A stretch of DNA of 64,000 nucleotides from Chimaeribacter coloradensis (GCF_002858715.1 NZ_PJZH01000002.1:62001-126000); one strand, 5' to 3'; numbered from the stretch's first letter, positions 46,931 to 60,420 are shown. The notes: generated by a model from the sequence alone, not told the origin. Program-made: numbers and translations.

Positions 46931-48400
46931 TCAGGCCGGGGTACGGCGGATCAGCTTACGCAGCAGCGGCATCAGCAGCAGTAATACCGCGCCGGTCGCC
47001 ACCGCGCCCCAGCCCAGGGCAGTGAAAATGCTGCCGTAGCCGGGGTTGGTCAGCAGCGGCGTGCTGCCGCTGTTTTGCGGCATCAGCCCGGAGATATACC
47101 CGGCCAGCACCGAGGCGACGCCGGTCACCATCATCCAGCAGCCCATCATAATGCCCTGATAGCGTGCCGGGGCGAGCTTGCCGATCATCGCGTAGCCGAT
47201 CGGGGAGATCAGCAGCTCCCCGAGGCTCTGTAACACATAGCTGATCACAATCCATTTAAACGCCACCAGCCCGTCCGTGCCCGCCAGGGCGATGCCGGCC
47301 GGCAGCACCAGCATACCCAGCCCGATGCAGAACAGCGAGGCGGAGAACTGCATCGGGATGTCGATGCGCCAGCCGCGCAGGCGCATCCGGCTGAACAGCC
47401 AGGCCATCAGCGGGCCGCCGACCACAATCACCACGGTGTTGATGTTCTGTACCCACTGCGGGGCGACGCGCAGGCCATAGACATTCAGGTCGATGTTGTT
47501 TTCGGTAAACAGCATCAGGCCCATCGGGGCCAGCTGGTAAATCATCCAGAACACCAGCGACCCCAGCGCCAGCAGCAGGTAGGCCACCATCCGGCGGCGC
47601 TCCTCGCGGTGCGGGTGGCGCAGCGTCACCACGGCCAGCGCCAGGAAGATCAGCGCGCCCAGCGTCACCACAAAGTAGCCGCTGAAGCCTGCGTGGGTCA
47701 GCAGTACGCGGATCAGCGGCACCAGCAGCAGCAGGATCGCCACCCCGATCACCATATTCAGGCGGAACCGCCCGCGGGATGCCTCATTCAGCGGCGTGTT
47801 GACATCTTTCAGGATGCGCCAGCGCAGCAGGGTAATCACAATCGCCAGCAGGTTGCCGAAGGTGGCAAACAGGAACAGCGCGCGGTAGTTTTCGCTCAGC
47901 TGGAAATAACCGGCCACGGCAAAGCCGATAAAGAAGCCGAGGTTCATCCCGGCGTAGTTCCAGAGGAACGCCGACTCACGCCGCTCATCTTCCGGGCGGA
48001 AGCGCTGGGTCAGCATCATGTTCAGGCAGGTAACGTTCAGCCCGCTGCCGGTAAGGAACATCGCCAGCCCCCAGTAAAGCCCGCTGACGCCGGCGGTGGC
48101 GATCAGCCAGCAGCCGATCACCTGTAACACCATGCCGAGCACAAACAGGTTGCGGTTACTGAGGTAGCGCCCGCCGAGATAGCCGCCGAACATGTGCAGG
48201 CCATAGTTAAAGGCACCGAAAACGCCCATCATGGCGTTGGCGCTGCCCTCACTGAAGCCGAGTTTTTTGGTGGCGTAGAGTACCAGCGTGGAGTAGAGCA
48301 CGGCGAAGCCGAGCGTGGCGAAGATCTGGATGAAGAACAGTGTCCCGGCACCGGCCGGGATGTGGTGCCCGGTTTGCGGTGTGGCAGATGTGTGGCTCAT
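46931..48400 (-). CDS. POT/PTR2-family transporter lacking the ExxER motif
   Basis: 489 residues, about 12-14 helices. Family membership rests on overall layout and the PTR2 signature FLWNYAGMNLGFFIG in helix 5, plus SLGELLISPIGYAMIGKLAP, matching the SPxGYS/T region of POT proteins. The proton-coupling ExxERFxYY motif expected in helix 1 is not present: that helix reads IQIFATLGFAVLYSTLVLY. It is clearly not DtpA, B, C or D. Could be a divergent peptide or other solute transporter with changed coupling. Single gene, no operon partner. Confidence 0.75.
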   Translation of the reverse strand: MSHTSATPQTGHHIPAGAGTLFFIQIFATLGFAVLYSTLVLYATKKLGFSEGSANAMMGVFGAFNYGLHMFGGYLGGRYLSNRNLFVLGMVLQVIGCWLIATAGVSGLYWGLAMFLTGSGLNVTCLNMMLTQRFRPEDERRESAFLWNYAGMNLGFFIGFAVAGYFQLSENYRALFLFATFGNLLAIVITLLRWRILKDVNTPLNEASRGRFRLNMVIGVAILLLLVPLIRVLLTHAGFSGYFVVTLGALIFLALAVVTLRHPHREERRRMVAYLLLALGSLVFWMIYQLAPMGLMLFTENNIDLNVYGLRVAPQWVQNINTVVIVVGGPLMAWLFSRMRLRGWRIDIPMQFSASLFCIGLGMLVLPAGIALAGTDGLVAFKWIVISYVLQSLGELLISPIGYAMIGKLAPARYQGIMMGCWMMVTGVASVLAGYISGLMPQNSGSTPLLTNPGYGSIFTALGWGAVATGAVLLLLMPLLRKLIRRTPA

Positions 48401-48752
48401 AAAACCTCTGTATTCCTTAAAACGAGTGCAACCCGGCTTCAGGCGGCGCGCTGCCCTGCCCGCCGTACCCGGTTTATTTTATCCCCGGCGGTGCCGGGCA
48501 TTTTTTCTATTTAGCGTCACGTGCCGCCGGAATACCAGCTTTATTAGCGTGCTATTGATTGTTTAGTCATTATTTACGCCGTTTAATGCCTATTTATGCA
48601 AAGCGGGCCGTGAGTTTGCCGAAAGGTGCGAAAAAATGCGCAGCCCAGGGAGGCGTGTGGCGGTATGTGAGCAGAGTTACGCCATAAATTGTTTTTTAAA
48701 ACAACAGATTGCTGAAAGTTTAACTAAACGGTAAAAACCTGAAAAAAGGCGC
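48401..48752. other. Intergenic region upstream of the POT gene
   Basis: 350 bases without a gene. AT-rich at 48540-48600 and 48680-48740; presumably holds the leftward promoter of the POT gene. No recognised operator. Confidence 0.35.
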
Positions 48753-48781
48753 TTGACCCATTGCACCGACCTCCCTATAGT
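48753..48781 (+). promoter_or_regulatory. Promoter of tRNA-Ser
   Basis: TTGACC, 17-base spacer, TATAGT, then a GC-rich discriminator (AGCGCCCCG), as expected for a stringently controlled stable RNA promoter. Confidence 0.85.
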
Positions 48782-48821
48782 AGCGCCCCGTTGAGACGCG
48801 AAAGCGACGAGACGACAATAT

Positions 48822-48911
48822 GGTGAGGTGTCCGAGTGGCTGAAGGAGCACGCCTGGAAAGTGTGTATACGTGAAAACGTATCGAGGGTTCGAATCCCTC
48901 CCTCACCGCCA
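48822..48911 (+). tRNA. tRNA-Ser (GGA)
   Basis: 90-base class II tRNA. Acceptor GGTGAGG pairs with CCTCACC, followed by G and encoded CCA. Anticodon GGA at 48856-48858 reads UCC/UCU. The variable arm TATACG..CGTA has a GTGAAAA-type loop two bases longer than I recall for E. coli serW/serX. T-loop GGTTCGAATCC is intact. E. coli serX lies in the same ghrA region. Confidence 0.97.
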
Positions 48912-48916
48912 TATTC

Positions 48917-48958
48917 AAAAGCAGAAGGCCCCGATGAAAATCGGGGCCTTCTGCTTTT
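48917..48958. terminator. Long perfect hairpin terminator between tRNA-Ser and the GGDEF gene
   Basis: 19-base-pair uninterrupted stem with a GAAA tetraloop. Left arm starts AAAAGCAGAAGG, right arm ends TTCTGCTTTT. It can act in both directions, ending the tRNA transcript (6 bases after CCA) and the leftward GGDEF gene (25 bases after its stop). Confidence 0.9.
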
Positions 48959-48983
48959 GGCCGGTAAAATCTGCCCCCTGCCC

Positions 48984-50075
48984 TTATCCCGGCCCGTCGC
49001 CGAGTTGATCCAGCTGCATAATCCGGCTGCACATCACCTGGTTTTTGCCGTTACGCTTGGCCTGATAGAGCGCATCATCCGCCATTTCCACCGCTTTGCT
49101 CATCATCATGCCCGGCAGGTAGATAGCCGCGCCCACAGAGACCGTCACCGAGAGACTGGCCCCTTCGGCCAGCGGCAACACGCTGGCCGACATCGCCTGC
49201 CGGATGCGCTCCGCCGTCTCTACAATCGGCGCGGTATTGTGGCGCTCGGTAATCACCATAAACTCCTCGCCCCCGTAACGCCCGACGAAATCCGCACTGT
49301 CGACGCTCTGCATCAGCACCTCGCTCAGCTGGGCCAGCAGCTGATCCCCCACCAGATGCCCATAGGTATCATTTACCCGTTTAAAATTATCGATATCGAT
49401 CAGCAACACCCCGCCCGGCTTCTGGTGCGCCTGAAGTGACGCCAGTTTGTAGTCGATACTGGTGCGGTTATTCAGCCGCGTCAGGCTGTCGAGGGTGGCG
49501 CGGTCGCGCAAAGAGAAGTAAGCGTAAATATGCCGCTCGGCAAAATTCAGCGCATGGTAACAGATGGCGAGGCAGCCGGTGACGGCACACTGGTAGAGCA
49601 GCACATCATACCAGGGCACCTGCAACGGCTGGCTGTAGGCCAGCGCCATCCGGTAGAGGGCGATCAGGATAATGGCGCGGTAAAACAGCCGGTGAGTTTT
49701 ATGCTGCCAGACGCGCAACAGCAGCAGCGGCACCAGCACCGACGCAATCAGCAGGTTATCCAACGAAAGCGGTCCGGCCAGCGCCATATTGACCAGAAAA
49801 CTGGTAATCCCGCTCAGCCAGCCGCCGAAAAAGGTCGCCAGGATAATCGGGATCATCTCGAAACTGAAAAAGAGATGGGGGGACACCTCAAACCGGTCTG
49901 GGGCCAGGTAATAGAGCGCCAGCCCGGAGAGCAACCCGAAGGCGACCCGTTTCCACGCTTCGCTTTGCCAGGAGAACGCGGACTGGCTGCTCAGGGCAAA
50001 ATAACTCAGGGACAGTGTCGCGTAGGTCACGCAAATGTCGGCATACAGCGCCGGGTAGGATAAAAACTGCTGCAT
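48984..50075 (-). CDS. Membrane diguanylate cyclase (GGDEF)
   Basis: 363 residues, ATG at 50075 with AGAGG upstream. Residues 1-180 carry about five or six membrane helices resembling the 5TM-LYT sensor family ([32 protein letters not shown]). A GGDEF domain follows from about 190: [12 protein letters not shown] and active site GGEEF at 268-272, so it should make c-di-GMP. The inhibitory I-site RxxD is changed to DSAD (259-262), predicting loss of product feedback. No EAL domain. Ligand unknown. Confidence 0.9.
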   Translation of the reverse strand: MQQFLSYPALYADICVTYATLSLSYFALSSQSAFSWQSEAWKRVAFGLLSGLALYYLAPDRFEVSPHLFFSFEMIPIILATFFGGWLSGITSFLVNMALAGPLSLDNLLIASVLVPLLLLRVWQHKTHRLFYRAIILIALYRMALAYSQPLQVPWYDVLLYQCAVTGCLAICYHALNFAERHIYAYFSLRDRATLDSLTRLNNRTSIDYKLASLQAHQKPGGVLLIDIDNFKRVNDTYGHLVGDQLLAQLSEVLMQSVDSADFVGRYGGEEFMVITERHNTAPIVETAERIRQAMSASVLPLAEGASLSVTVSVGAAIYLPGMMMSKAVEMADDALYQAKRNGKNQVMCSRIMQLDQLGDGPG

Positions 50076-50408
50076 GATGATCGCCTCTCCCTCTGCACAG
50101 GGTGCCGCACGGCCAGCCGGCCCGTGATACCCGCTATTTCAAGCCATTACCTCACTATAGTTGAACCGGGCGGGCGTGATGCCTGCCGCGCCGGGGGTGT
50201 GAGGTTCCCGACACTTTTATGCATAACTATCATCGCCGCTTATTATAGCCGGAGGAATTATCACCTGCCCGCCGCCCGCCCGGCACAATCCCCGACAGAG
50301 TTTGACGTACATCTATAACCGCCGGGCGTGACCGGCGTATGGTATGCCGCGCTTATCCCGGCGGGCCCTCCCGGCCCGCGTTTCTTCTCTCTTTTGGGTT
50401 GTTCCGCA
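50076..50408. promoter_or_regulatory. Divergent promoter region of the GGDEF gene and dauA
   Basis: 333 bases without a gene. TTATTATAG near 50240 is a possible -10. No operator recognised. Confidence 0.3.
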
Positions 50409-52100
50409 ATGAAAATGCATGGATTCCGCGCCCTCCTTCCGGGCAGTGCGCTGGCAGAAGCCTGCCGGCATGAACCTTATTCGCTCCAGCGCCTGATGAA
50501 AGATGCCGTGGCGGGCATCACCGTCGGGATTATCGCCATCCCGCTGGCGATGGCCCTGGCGATCGCCAGCGGCGTGCCGCCGCAGTATGGCCTCTATACC
50601 TCGGCGATTGCCGGGCTGGTGATTGCGCTGTTCGGCGGCTCGCGCTTCAGCGTCTCTGGGCCAACCGCGGCGTTTGTGGTGATCCTCTTCCCGGTCTCAC
50701 AGCAATTCGGCCTGGCCGGGCTGCTGGTGGCGACCCTGCTCTCCGGCGTGATGCTGGTGCTGATGGGCATCGCCCGCATCGGCAGGCTGATTGAGTACAT
50801 CCCGCTGCCGGTGACGCTGGGCTTTACCTCCGGCATCGGCATTACCATCGGCACCCTGCAGGTTAAGGATCTGTTCGGGCTGGAGATGGCGGTGGTGCCG
50901 GAGCACTTCACCGACAAAGTGGTGGCGCTGGCACAGGCGCTGCCCAGCTTCAGCGCCGCCGAGGCGGTGGTCGGCTTCTCGACGCTGGCGGTGCTGATCC
51001 TCTGGCCGCGGCTCGGTGTGCGGCTGCCGGGCCACCTGCCGGCGCTGCTGCTCGGCACCGGCGTAATGGCGCTGCTGGCGATGCTGGGGTACCCGGTCGC
51101 CACCATCGGCTCGCGCTTCAGTTACCTGCTGGCGGACGGCACCCAGGGCATCGGCATCCCGCCGGTTTTGCCGCAGCTGGCGCTGCCCTGGACGTTAACG
51201 ACCGGCGCTGCGCCCGCCGCCCCGCTGAGCTGGCCGCTGATCGCGGCGCTGCTGCCGGCCGCGTTTTCGATGGCGATGCTGGGGGCGATTGAGTCGCTGC
51301 TCTGCGCCGTGGTGCTGGACGGCATGACCGGCAGCAAACACCGTTCCAACCAGGAGCTGATTGGTCAGGGGATCGGCAATATCGTGGCACCGTTCTTTGG
51401 CGGCATAACTGCCACTGCGGCGATTGCCCGCTCTGCCGCCAACGTGCGCGCCGGCGCAACGTCGCCGATGGCGGCGATTATCCATGCGCTGCTGGTGCTG
51501 CTGGCGCTGCTGAGCCTCGCCCCGCTGCTTGCCTATTTGCCGATGGCAGCCATGGCGGCGCTGCTGCTGATGGTGGCCTGGAACATGAGTGAGGCGCACA
51601 AAGTGGTGGGCCTGCTGCGCCGCGCGCCGAAGGATGACATCATCGTGATGCTGCTCTGCATGAGCCTGACGGTGCTGTTTGATATGGTGCTGGCCATCAG
51701 CGTCGGGATTGTGCTGGCCTCGCTGCTGTTTATGCGCCGGGTGGCGCGCATGACCCGGCTCACCGAAGTCAGCGGCCAGCCGCACGGCACACAGCTGTTC
51801 CGCATCAGCGGCCCGCTGTTTTTCGCCGCCGCAGAACGGATTTTTGAGGAGCTGGCCGCGCGTACCCAACAGGCGGAGCGCATTGTGTTGCAGTGGGATG
51901 CGGTGGTGGTGCTGGATGCCGGTGGCCTGAACGCCCTTCAGCACTTTATCGACAGCCTGCCCGGCGGCAGGCAGCTCTATATCTGCGAGGTGCCCTACCA
52001 GCCGCTGAAGACGCTGGCGCGCGGCCGGGTGCAGCCGCTGCCGGGTCGCCTGACCTTCTGCGCCACCCTGCCGGATGCCCTGCGCGCCGCAGCGCACTGA
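50409..52100 (+). CDS. dauA: SulP-family C4-dicarboxylate transporter DauA
   Basis: 563 residues from the ATG at 50409; a start at 50415 is also possible and neither has a strong ribosome site. SulP/SLC26 fold with about 14 helices, very close to E. coli DauA (YchM) through [37 protein letters not shown] and [22 protein letters not shown]-terminal STAS domain follows (about 440-555, [13 protein letters not shown]). In E. coli it imports succinate and aspartate under acid aerobic conditions and affects DctA. In E. coli it lies beside prs; here it lies beside kdsA. Confidence 0.93.
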   Translation: MKMHGFRALLPGSALAEACRHEPYSLQRLMKDAVAGITVGIIAIPLAMALAIASGVPPQYGLYTSAIAGLVIALFGGSRFSVSGPTAAFVVILFPVSQQFGLAGLLVATLLSGVMLVLMGIARIGRLIEYIPLPVTLGFTSGIGITIGTLQVKDLFGLEMAVVPEHFTDKVVALAQALPSFSAAEAVVGFSTLAVLILWPRLGVRLPGHLPALLLGTGVMALLAMLGYPVATIGSRFSYLLADGTQGIGIPPVLPQLALPWTLTTGAAPAAPLSWPLIAALLPAAFSMAMLGAIESLLCAVVLDGMTGSKHRSNQELIGQGIGNIVAPFFGGITATAAIARSAANVRAGATSPMAAIIHALLVLLALLSLAPLLAYLPMAAMAALLLMVAWNMSEAHKVVGLLRRAPKDDIIVMLLCMSLTVLFDMVLAISVGIVLASLLFMRRVARMTRLTEVSGQPHGTQLFRISGPLFFAAAERIFEELAARTQQAERIVLQWDAVVVLDAGGLNALQHFIDSLPGGRQLYICEVPYQPLKTLARGRVQPLPGRLTFCATLPDALRAAAH

Positions 52101-52111
52101 TCTACCGGCGT

Positions 52112-52140
52112 AAAAAAGGCGATAGTGCTATCGCCTTTTT
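52112..52140. terminator. Bidirectional terminator between dauA and kdsA
   Basis: GGCGATAG-TG-CTATCGCC stem with six A before and five T after. Confidence 0.88.
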
Positions 52141-52181
52141 CGTTTGCCTTTTCACGCCGTGACCCGGCATGCCTGAGGCCT

Positions 52182-53896
<1,715 letters not shown>

Positions 53897-53899
53897 TCA

Positions 53900-54292
53900 T
53901 TATCCTAACAACAGCGGCACTTTCGTGACCGCCAGTTTCACAATCATCACCAGGCAGATCAGCGCCAGAACAAAGGCGGCCCAGCGGGCGGGCTGGCTGC
54001 GCGGCTTTTTGCTCAGGGCCACGAAGCCCAGCGCAATATAGATAATAACGCCGAATAACTTTTCCGTCAGCCATGCGCCCTGCGGGCTGAAGGGATAAAA
54101 ATGGGTGATCATCACCAGCGCGACGCCGCTGAGCAGCAATACCGTGTCATTGATATGCGGGACAATGCGCACCCAGCGCTGCTGCAGGCGCGGCGACTGG
54201 TGACAGAGCCAGAAAAAGCGCACCACCAGCAGCGTGACGCTGAGCAGTACCGTGAGGATATGCAGATCTTTTACCCATACATAAGCAGCCAT
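53900..54292 (-). CDS. sirB2: SirB2/YchQ inner membrane protein
   Basis: 130 residues, ATG at 54292 behind AAGGA. Four predicted helices; HILTVLLSVTLLVVRFFW and VPHINDTVLLLSGVALV are family blocks. Originally linked to invasion-gene regulation in Salmonella by position; no biochemical role known. Tight spacing with sirB1 indicates co-transcription. Confidence 0.93.
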   Translation of the reverse strand: MAAYVWVKDLHILTVLLSVTLLVVRFFWLCHQSPRLQQRWVRIVPHINDTVLLLSGVALVMITHFYPFSPQGAWLTEKLFGVIIYIALGFVALSKKPRSQPARWAAFVLALICLVMIVKLAVTKVPLLLG

Positions 54293-54322
54293 GACGTTGT
54301 CCTTAATCGTGTGTCAGGTAAA

Positions 54323-55156
54323 TCAGCCGGCCCAGCGGCCGAAGGTAATGCGGTCATTGCCGCCGTAATCCTGCCGGGTGGCCACATCACTAAAGCCGCG
54401 CGCCGCCAGGCAGGCGCGCACCGCGGCGGCCTGCTGCCAGCCATGCTCCAGCAGCAGCCAGCCGCCGGGCACCAGAAAGCCCGGCGCGTCGCCGATGATA
54501 TGCCGCAGGTCCGCCATGCCCTGCTCTTCTGCCACCAGCGCCGACGCGGGTTCGAAGCGCACATCGCCTTCGGCCAGGTGCGGGTCGGCGGCATCAATAT
54601 AGGGCGGGTTGCTGGCGATCAGGTCAAAACGCGCGCCCGCCACCGGCGCAAACCAGCTGCCGGTGAGGAACTGCACATTCGTTATGCCCAGGGTCGCGGC
54701 GTTCTGCTGTGCCAGCGCCACCGCCTCCGGCTGCCGGTCAACGCCGGTGACCTGGTCCTGCGGGCGCTCGCTGGCCAGCGCCAGGGCGATCGCCCCGGTG
54801 CCGGTGCCGAGGTCGAGCACACGGCAGGCGGTATGCGGCAGGCGCGCCAGCGCCTCTTCCACCAGACATTCGGTGTCGGGCCGGGGGATAAGGGTTGCGG
54901 GGGAGACCGCCAGCGGCAGTGACCAGAACTCACGGCGGCCGATCAAATAAGCGACCGGCTCGCCCTGCACGCGGCGCGCCAGCAGTGCCTCAAGGCGGGC
55001 ATGCTCCGCGTCACTCAGCAGGGTCTCCCCGAAGGCGAGAATAAAGGTGCGCGCCCGGCCGGTGACATGGCCGAGCAGGATTTCAGCATCGCGGCGCGCG
55101 CTGTCACTCTGGGTGAGGCGCGCCGTGGCGTCAGCCAGCCAGCTGCGGAAATCCAT
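54323..55156 (-). CDS. prmC: Release factor glutamine methyltransferase PrmC (HemK)
   Basis: 277 residues. N-terminal helical bundle, then an SAM-dependent domain with VLDLGTGTGAIALALA and the catalytic NPPY in DLIASNPPYID. Methylates the Gln of the GGQ motif in RF1 and RF2. Its ATG overlaps the prfA stop by one base (TAATG), linking modifier and target. Confidence 0.97.
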   Translation of the reverse strand: MDFRSWLADATARLTQSDSARRDAEILLGHVTGRARTFILAFGETLLSDAEHARLEALLARRVQGEPVAYLIGRREFWSLPLAVSPATLIPRPDTECLVEEALARLPHTACRVLDLGTGTGAIALALASERPQDQVTGVDRQPEAVALAQQNAATLGITNVQFLTGSWFAPVAGARFDLIASNPPYIDAADPHLAEGDVRFEPASALVAEEQGMADLRHIIGDAPGFLVPGGWLLLEHGWQQAAAVRACLAARGFSDVATRQDYGGNDRITFGRWAG

Positions 55157-56238
55157 TACTCTTGCTCAGACAGGGCAGCCAGCTGGTCAGCCTGATACTC
55201 CTGCACAATTGGCTGGATCAGCGCGTCGAGTTTGCCCTCCATCACCTCGTCGAGACGGTAGATGGTCAGGTTGATGCGGTGATCGGTCACGCGCCCCTGC
55301 GGGAAGTTGTAGGTGCGGTTACGGTCGGAGCGGTCGCCGCTGCCGAGCAGGTTACGGCGGGTAGAGGCTTCCGCCTGCTGGCGTTTCGCCATCTCGGCGG
55401 CGTGGATGCGCGCGCCCAGCACCGAGAGCGCCTTGGCTTTGTTTTTATGCTGGGAACGCTCATCCTGGCACTCCACCACGATGCCGGTTGGCAGGTGGGT
55501 AATACGGATGGCGGAATCGGTGGTGTTGACGTGCTGGCCGCCCGCGCCCGAGGAGCGGAAGGTGTCGATTTTCAGGTCACCGGCGTTGATCTCCGGCAGC
55601 TCCGCTTCCGGCACTTCCGGCATCACGGCCACGGTGCAGGCGGAGGTGTGGATGCGCCCCTGGGATTCGGTTTCCGGCACCCGCTGCACGCGGTGGCCGC
55701 CCGACTCAAATTTCAGCTGGCCATAAACGCCCTCGCCGGAAATTTTGGCGATCACCTCTTTGTAGCCGCCATGCTCGCCTTCGTTGGCGCTCATGATCTC
55801 GACCCGCCAGCGGCGGCCCTCGGCGTAACGGCTGTACATGCGGAACAGGTCACCGGCAAAGATCGCCGCCTCGTCACCGCCTGTCCCGGCGCGCACTTCC
55901 AGGAAGCAGCTGCGCTCATCATCCGGGTCTTTCGGCAACAGCAACAGCTGCAACTGCTGCTCCAGCGTCTCCAGGGCGGCCTTGCCCGCCTGGATCTCCT
56001 CCTGCGCCATGTCACGCATTTCCGGATCGTCGAGCATCATCTCAGCGGCCTGCAGGTCATCCTGCACCTGTCGCCACTGCTGGAAGCAGCGGGTCACATC
56101 GGCCAGCTGGGCATACTCGCGCGACAGGGCGCGGAAACGATCTTGATCGGCGATAACGCTGGCATCGCCAAGCATCGCCTGGACTTCTTCGTGGCGCTCT
56201 TGCAACGCGTCCAGTTTGGCAACAATAGAGGGCTTCAT
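55156..56238 (-). CDS. prfA: Peptide chain release factor 1
   Basis: 360 residues, the E. coli length. The GGQ motif in [17 protein letters not shown] is intact, and the stop-codon-reading PxT motif reads PET in [15 protein letters not shown] (PAT in E. coli; PET occurs widely elsewhere). Terminates at UAA and UAG. Between hemA and prmC in the classical hemA-prfA-prmC run. Confidence 0.98.
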   Translation of the reverse strand: MKPSIVAKLDALQERHEEVQAMLGDASVIADQDRFRALSREYAQLADVTRCFQQWRQVQDDLQAAEMMLDDPEMRDMAQEEIQAGKAALETLEQQLQLLLLPKDPDDERSCFLEVRAGTGGDEAAIFAGDLFRMYSRYAEGRRWRVEIMSANEGEHGGYKEVIAKISGEGVYGQLKFESGGHRVQRVPETESQGRIHTSACTVAVMPEVPEAELPEINAGDLKIDTFRSSGAGGQHVNTTDSAIRITHLPTGIVVECQDERSQHKNKAKALSVLGARIHAAEMAKRQQAEASTRRNLLGSGDRSDRNRTYNFPQGRVTDHRINLTIYRLDEVMEGKLDALIQPIVQEYQADQLAALSEQE

Positions 56239-56293
56239 GCGTGCTGTTTAACCTTGTTTCTTGTAGCGGATGTCTGATGTTTTTCGTTGAAAA

Positions 56294-57556
56294 TTATGGC
56301 TTTTCCAGCCCAAGGGTGTCACGCAGAATGTGCAGCTTTTCCACATCGCCCGACTGCGCGGCCTGCTGCAGCGACTTGGTCGGCGCATGGATCAGGCGGT
56401 TAGTGAGTTTATGCGCCAGCTCATGGATCACCGCCTGCACATCCGCGCCCTGCGCGATGGCGGCCAGCGCCCGCGCTTCCATCTCGTTGCGCACGTTGTC
56501 TGCCTGGGCGCGGTAGTCGCGGATCATCTCCACAGCCCCCTGCGAGCGCAGCCAGGCCATAAAGTTGGTGCTCTCCTGGGCGACGATGGTCTCCGCCTGG
56601 ATGGCGGCAGCCTTACGCTGGGCCAGGTTGTTCTGGATGATGGAGTGCAGGTCGTCCACGCTGTAGAGGTAGGCGTTGGAGAGCTTGCCCACTTCCGGCT
56701 CGATGTCACGCGGGACGGCGATGTCCACCAGCAGCATAGGCTGGTTGCGGCGCGCCTTGAGCGCCCGCTCTACCATGCCTTTGCCGATGATCGGCAGCGG
56801 GCTGGCGGTGGAACTGATGATGATGTCGGCATCCGCCAGGCGGGCGTCGATCTCCGGCAGGGTGATCACCTCAGCGCCGACCTCATCCGCCAGGGCCTGG
56901 GCGCGTTCGCGCGTGCGGTTGGCGATCATCATATGTTTGACGCGGTGCTCGCGCAGGTGGCGCGCCACCAGCTCGATCGTCTCGCCCGCGCCGACCAGCA
57001 GCACGTTCAGGTCCGCCAGAGATTCGAAGATCTGCCGCGCCAGGGTACAGGCCGCAAACGCCACGGAGACCGCACTGGCGCCAATGTCGGTTTCAGTACG
57101 CACTCGCTTGGCGACAGAGAAGGATTTCTGGAACAAGCGCTCAAGCTCGCCCGACACCGAATGGCCGCGCTGCGACTCCGCAAAGGCTTTCTTCACCTGC
57201 CCCAGGATCTGCGGCTCGCCCAGCACCAGCGAATCCAGCCCGCTGGCCACGCGCATCAGGTGGCTGACCGCCTCATTATCATGGTGCCAGTAAAGGCTCT
57301 GGCGCACCTCTTCCTCGCTGAGCTGATGGTAATCACACAGCCAGGCGACCAGTTGCTCTTTGAGGTTCTCCTGCTCCTCCACACTGAGGTACAGCTCAGT
57401 ACGGTTACAGGTAGACAGCACAACGCCCCCCTGCACCAGCGGTTGCCGGAGCAGGCTGTTCAACGCCTGATCGAGGGTATCCGGGGAGAAGGTCACCCGT
57501 TCACGCAACGACACCGGCGCGGTTTTATGATTTATACCTAATGCAAGCAGGGTCAT
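56294..57556 (-). CDS. hemA: Glutamyl-tRNA reductase
   Basis: 420 residues. Catalytic Cys 50 in [13 protein letters not shown], conserved [25 protein letters not shown] domain [17 protein letters not shown], then a dimerisation helix. Reduces glutamyl-tRNA-Glu to glutamate-1-semialdehyde, the first step of heme synthesis. Lysines near the N-terminus are absent beyond residue 11, so the heme-regulated turnover tag known in Salmonella (KK insertion sensitive) cannot be judged. Divergent from lolB. Confidence 0.98.
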   Translation of the reverse strand: MTLLALGINHKTAPVSLRERVTFSPDTLDQALNSLLRQPLVQGGVVLSTCNRTELYLSVEEQENLKEQLVAWLCDYHQLSEEEVRQSLYWHHDNEAVSHLMRVASGLDSLVLGEPQILGQVKKAFAESQRGHSVSGELERLFQKSFSVAKRVRTETDIGASAVSVAFAACTLARQIFESLADLNVLLVGAGETIELVARHLREHRVKHMMIANRTRERAQALADEVGAEVITLPEIDARLADADIIISSTASPLPIIGKGMVERALKARRNQPMLLVDIAVPRDIEPEVGKLSNAYLYSVDDLHSIIQNNLAQRKAAAIQAETIVAQESTNFMAWLRSQGAVEMIRDYRAQADNVRNEMEARALAAIAQGADVQAVIHELAHKLTNRLIHAPTKSLQQAAQSGDVEKLHILRDTLGLEKP

Positions 57557-57784
57557 GGGAATGGCTTTGAATAATACTTATCTTGATATGGGATTGGTCT
57601 GAGCGGCATTCTACTTGATGCGCGGGATCAATAAAAGTAACACCGCATTATCAGTGCAATTGATGAAAAGCCGTTTCCGGTCATTTTCAGGAACATAAGA
57701 ATATTGACGCTCCCCGGCAAGCCCGTTAGCGTGGAGAGCTTGTGTTAGGATTAAAGACCATTTTAAAGGATATGACGATTTATT
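57557..57784. promoter_or_regulatory. Divergent promoter region of hemA and lolB
   Basis: 228 bases without a gene, AT-rich from 57560 to 57720. TTGACG at 57714-57719 is a possible -35 but no matching -10 at normal spacing is clear. Confidence 0.35.
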
Positions 57785-58423
57785 ATGCCAAAGCCACCGC
57801 GTAACGTCCCACGCCTGCGCCTGCTGCGCCTGCTCCCGCTTGCCAGCGTGCTGCTGGCCGCCTGTACCCTGAACGCCCCGCGCGGCCCGGCCACCAGCCC
57901 GGACTCCCCGCAGTGGAAACAGCATCAGCAACAGGTTCAGCAACTCTCCACGTACCAGACCCGGGGGGCCTTCGCCTACCTCTCTGACCGGCAGAAGGTC
58001 TATGCCAACTTCTTCTGGCAGCAGTTCAGCCCCACCAGCTACCGCCTGCTGCTCACCAACCCGCTCGGCAGCACCGAGATGGAGCTGAAAGTGCAGAACG
58101 GCGTGGCGCAGCTGACCACCAAAGAGGGCAAGCAGTACGTCAGTGATAACCCGGAAGAGATGCTGCAGAAGCTTACCGGCATGGCGATTCCGCTTAACAG
58201 CCTGCGCCAGTGGATGCTGGGCCTGCCGGGTGACGCCACCGACTTCACGCTGGATGACCGCTACCGCCTGAACGCCCTGACCTACCGCCAGAACGGCACC
58301 GAGTGGAAGGTGGAATACGCCGGGTATGATGATGAGGTGCTGCCGGTTCTGCCGAGCAACCTGACGCTGACCCAGGGCGAACAACGCATCAAGCTGAAAA
58401 TGAACCGCTGGACCCTGAAATAA
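57785..58423 (+). CDS. lolB: Outer membrane lipoprotein insertion protein LolB
   Basis: 212 residues. Basic N-region, lipobox LLAAC with Cys 27, then the LolB body with [24 protein letters not shown] (in part) and [13 protein letters not shown]. It receives lipoproteins from LolA and places them in the outer membrane. The stop is one base before the ispE ATG, so the pair is co-translated. Confidence 0.96.
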   Translation: MPKPPRNVPRLRLLRLLPLASVLLAACTLNAPRGPATSPDSPQWKQHQQQVQQLSTYQTRGAFAYLSDRQKVYANFFWQQFSPTSYRLLLTNPLGSTEMELKVQNGVAQLTTKEGKQYVSDNPEEMLQKLTGMAIPLNSLRQWMLGLPGDATDFTLDDRYRLNALTYRQNGTEWKVEYAGYDDEVLPVLPSNLTLTQGEQRIKLKMNRWTLK

Positions 58424-58424
58424 G

Positions 58425-59294
58425 ATGACGCACTACTGGCCCTCCCCGGCAAAACTGAATCTGTTCCTTTATATTACCGGCCGCCGCCCGGACGGCTACC
58501 ACCTGTTGCAGACGCTGTTCCAGTTCCTCGACTACGGCGACACCATCAGCACTACCCTGCGTGATGACGGAAAAATCGTGCTGGCAACGCCGGTAGCGGG
58601 TGTGCCGGAGGCGCAGAATTTGATGGTGCGCGCTGCCCGCCTGCTGCAACAGCACTGCGAGGCGCATCAGATTGACAGCCTGCCGCGCGGTGCCACACTG
58701 AGTATTGAGAAAGTGTTGCCGATGGGCGGCGGGCTGGGGGGCGGCTCCTCCAATGCGGCCACGGTGCTGGTGGCGCTGAACCAGCTCTGGCAGTGCGGCC
58801 TGAGTGATGACACCCTGGCGGCGCTGGGCCTGCAGCTCGGCGCGGATGTGCCGGTGTTTGTGCGCGGCCACGCGGCCTTTGCTGAAGGCATCGGCGAGCA
58901 GTTGCAGCCCGCCTCACCGGAAGAGAAGTGGTATCTGGTGGCGCACCCGGGGGTCAGCATCCCGACGCCGCTGATTTTCGGCGATCCAGGCCTGACGCGT
59001 GACACCCCGGCGCGGCCGCTGGAGACCTTGTTGCGGACGCCCTACGCAAATGATTGCGAAGCGATTGCAAGAAAACGTTTTTACGAGGTTGAACAGCTTC
59101 TTTCATGGCTGTTAGAATACGCGCCGTCACGCCTGACTGGCACCGGAGCCTGTGTTTTTGCTGAATTCACCACAGAATCCGCTGCCCGGCAGGTGTTAAA
59201 TCAAGCTCCTGAATGGGTAAACGGTTTTGTTGCGCGCGGTGTGAATGTTTCGCCGCTGCACCGTGCCCGCCGGGAGCGTGGAACCGCGAAGTAA
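58425..59294 (+). CDS. ispE: 4-diphosphocytidyl-2-C-methyl-D-erythritol kinase
   Basis: 289 residues. GHMP kinase: start [20 protein letters not shown], with the ATP loop [14 protein letters not shown] at about 99-112 and GADVPVF. Fourth step of the MEP isoprenoid pathway. One base after lolB; followed by prs after a 134-base leader. Confidence 0.97.
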   Translation: MTHYWPSPAKLNLFLYITGRRPDGYHLLQTLFQFLDYGDTISTTLRDDGKIVLATPVAGVPEAQNLMVRAARLLQQHCEAHQIDSLPRGATLSIEKVLPMGGGLGGGSSNAATVLVALNQLWQCGLSDDTLAALGLQLGADVPVFVRGHAAFAEGIGEQLQPASPEEKWYLVAHPGVSIPTPLIFGDPGLTRDTPARPLETLLRTPYANDCEAIARKRFYEVEQLLSWLLEYAPSRLTGTGACVFAEFTTESAARQVLNQAPEWVNGFVARGVNVSPLHRARRERGTAK

Positions 59295-59338
59295 ACACAG
59301 CGTGCGCCGCTGCACCTGGGTTTACCGCCCTCCACTGA

Positions 59339-60376
<1,038 letters not shown>

Positions 60377-60420
60377 TCCTGTGTGGCCGTTACCGGCCAC
60401 CAGGCAGTGCACGACGCCCT

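Noticed and set aside
48775-49032. Minus-strand 85-codon frame across tRNA-Ser
   Set aside because: Antisense to a well-formed tRNA and its terminator.
55660-55700. RF1 stop-recognition motif PET instead of the E. coli PAT
   Set aside because: PxT keeps both fixed residues and PET is common in other bacteria, so no recoding is implied.
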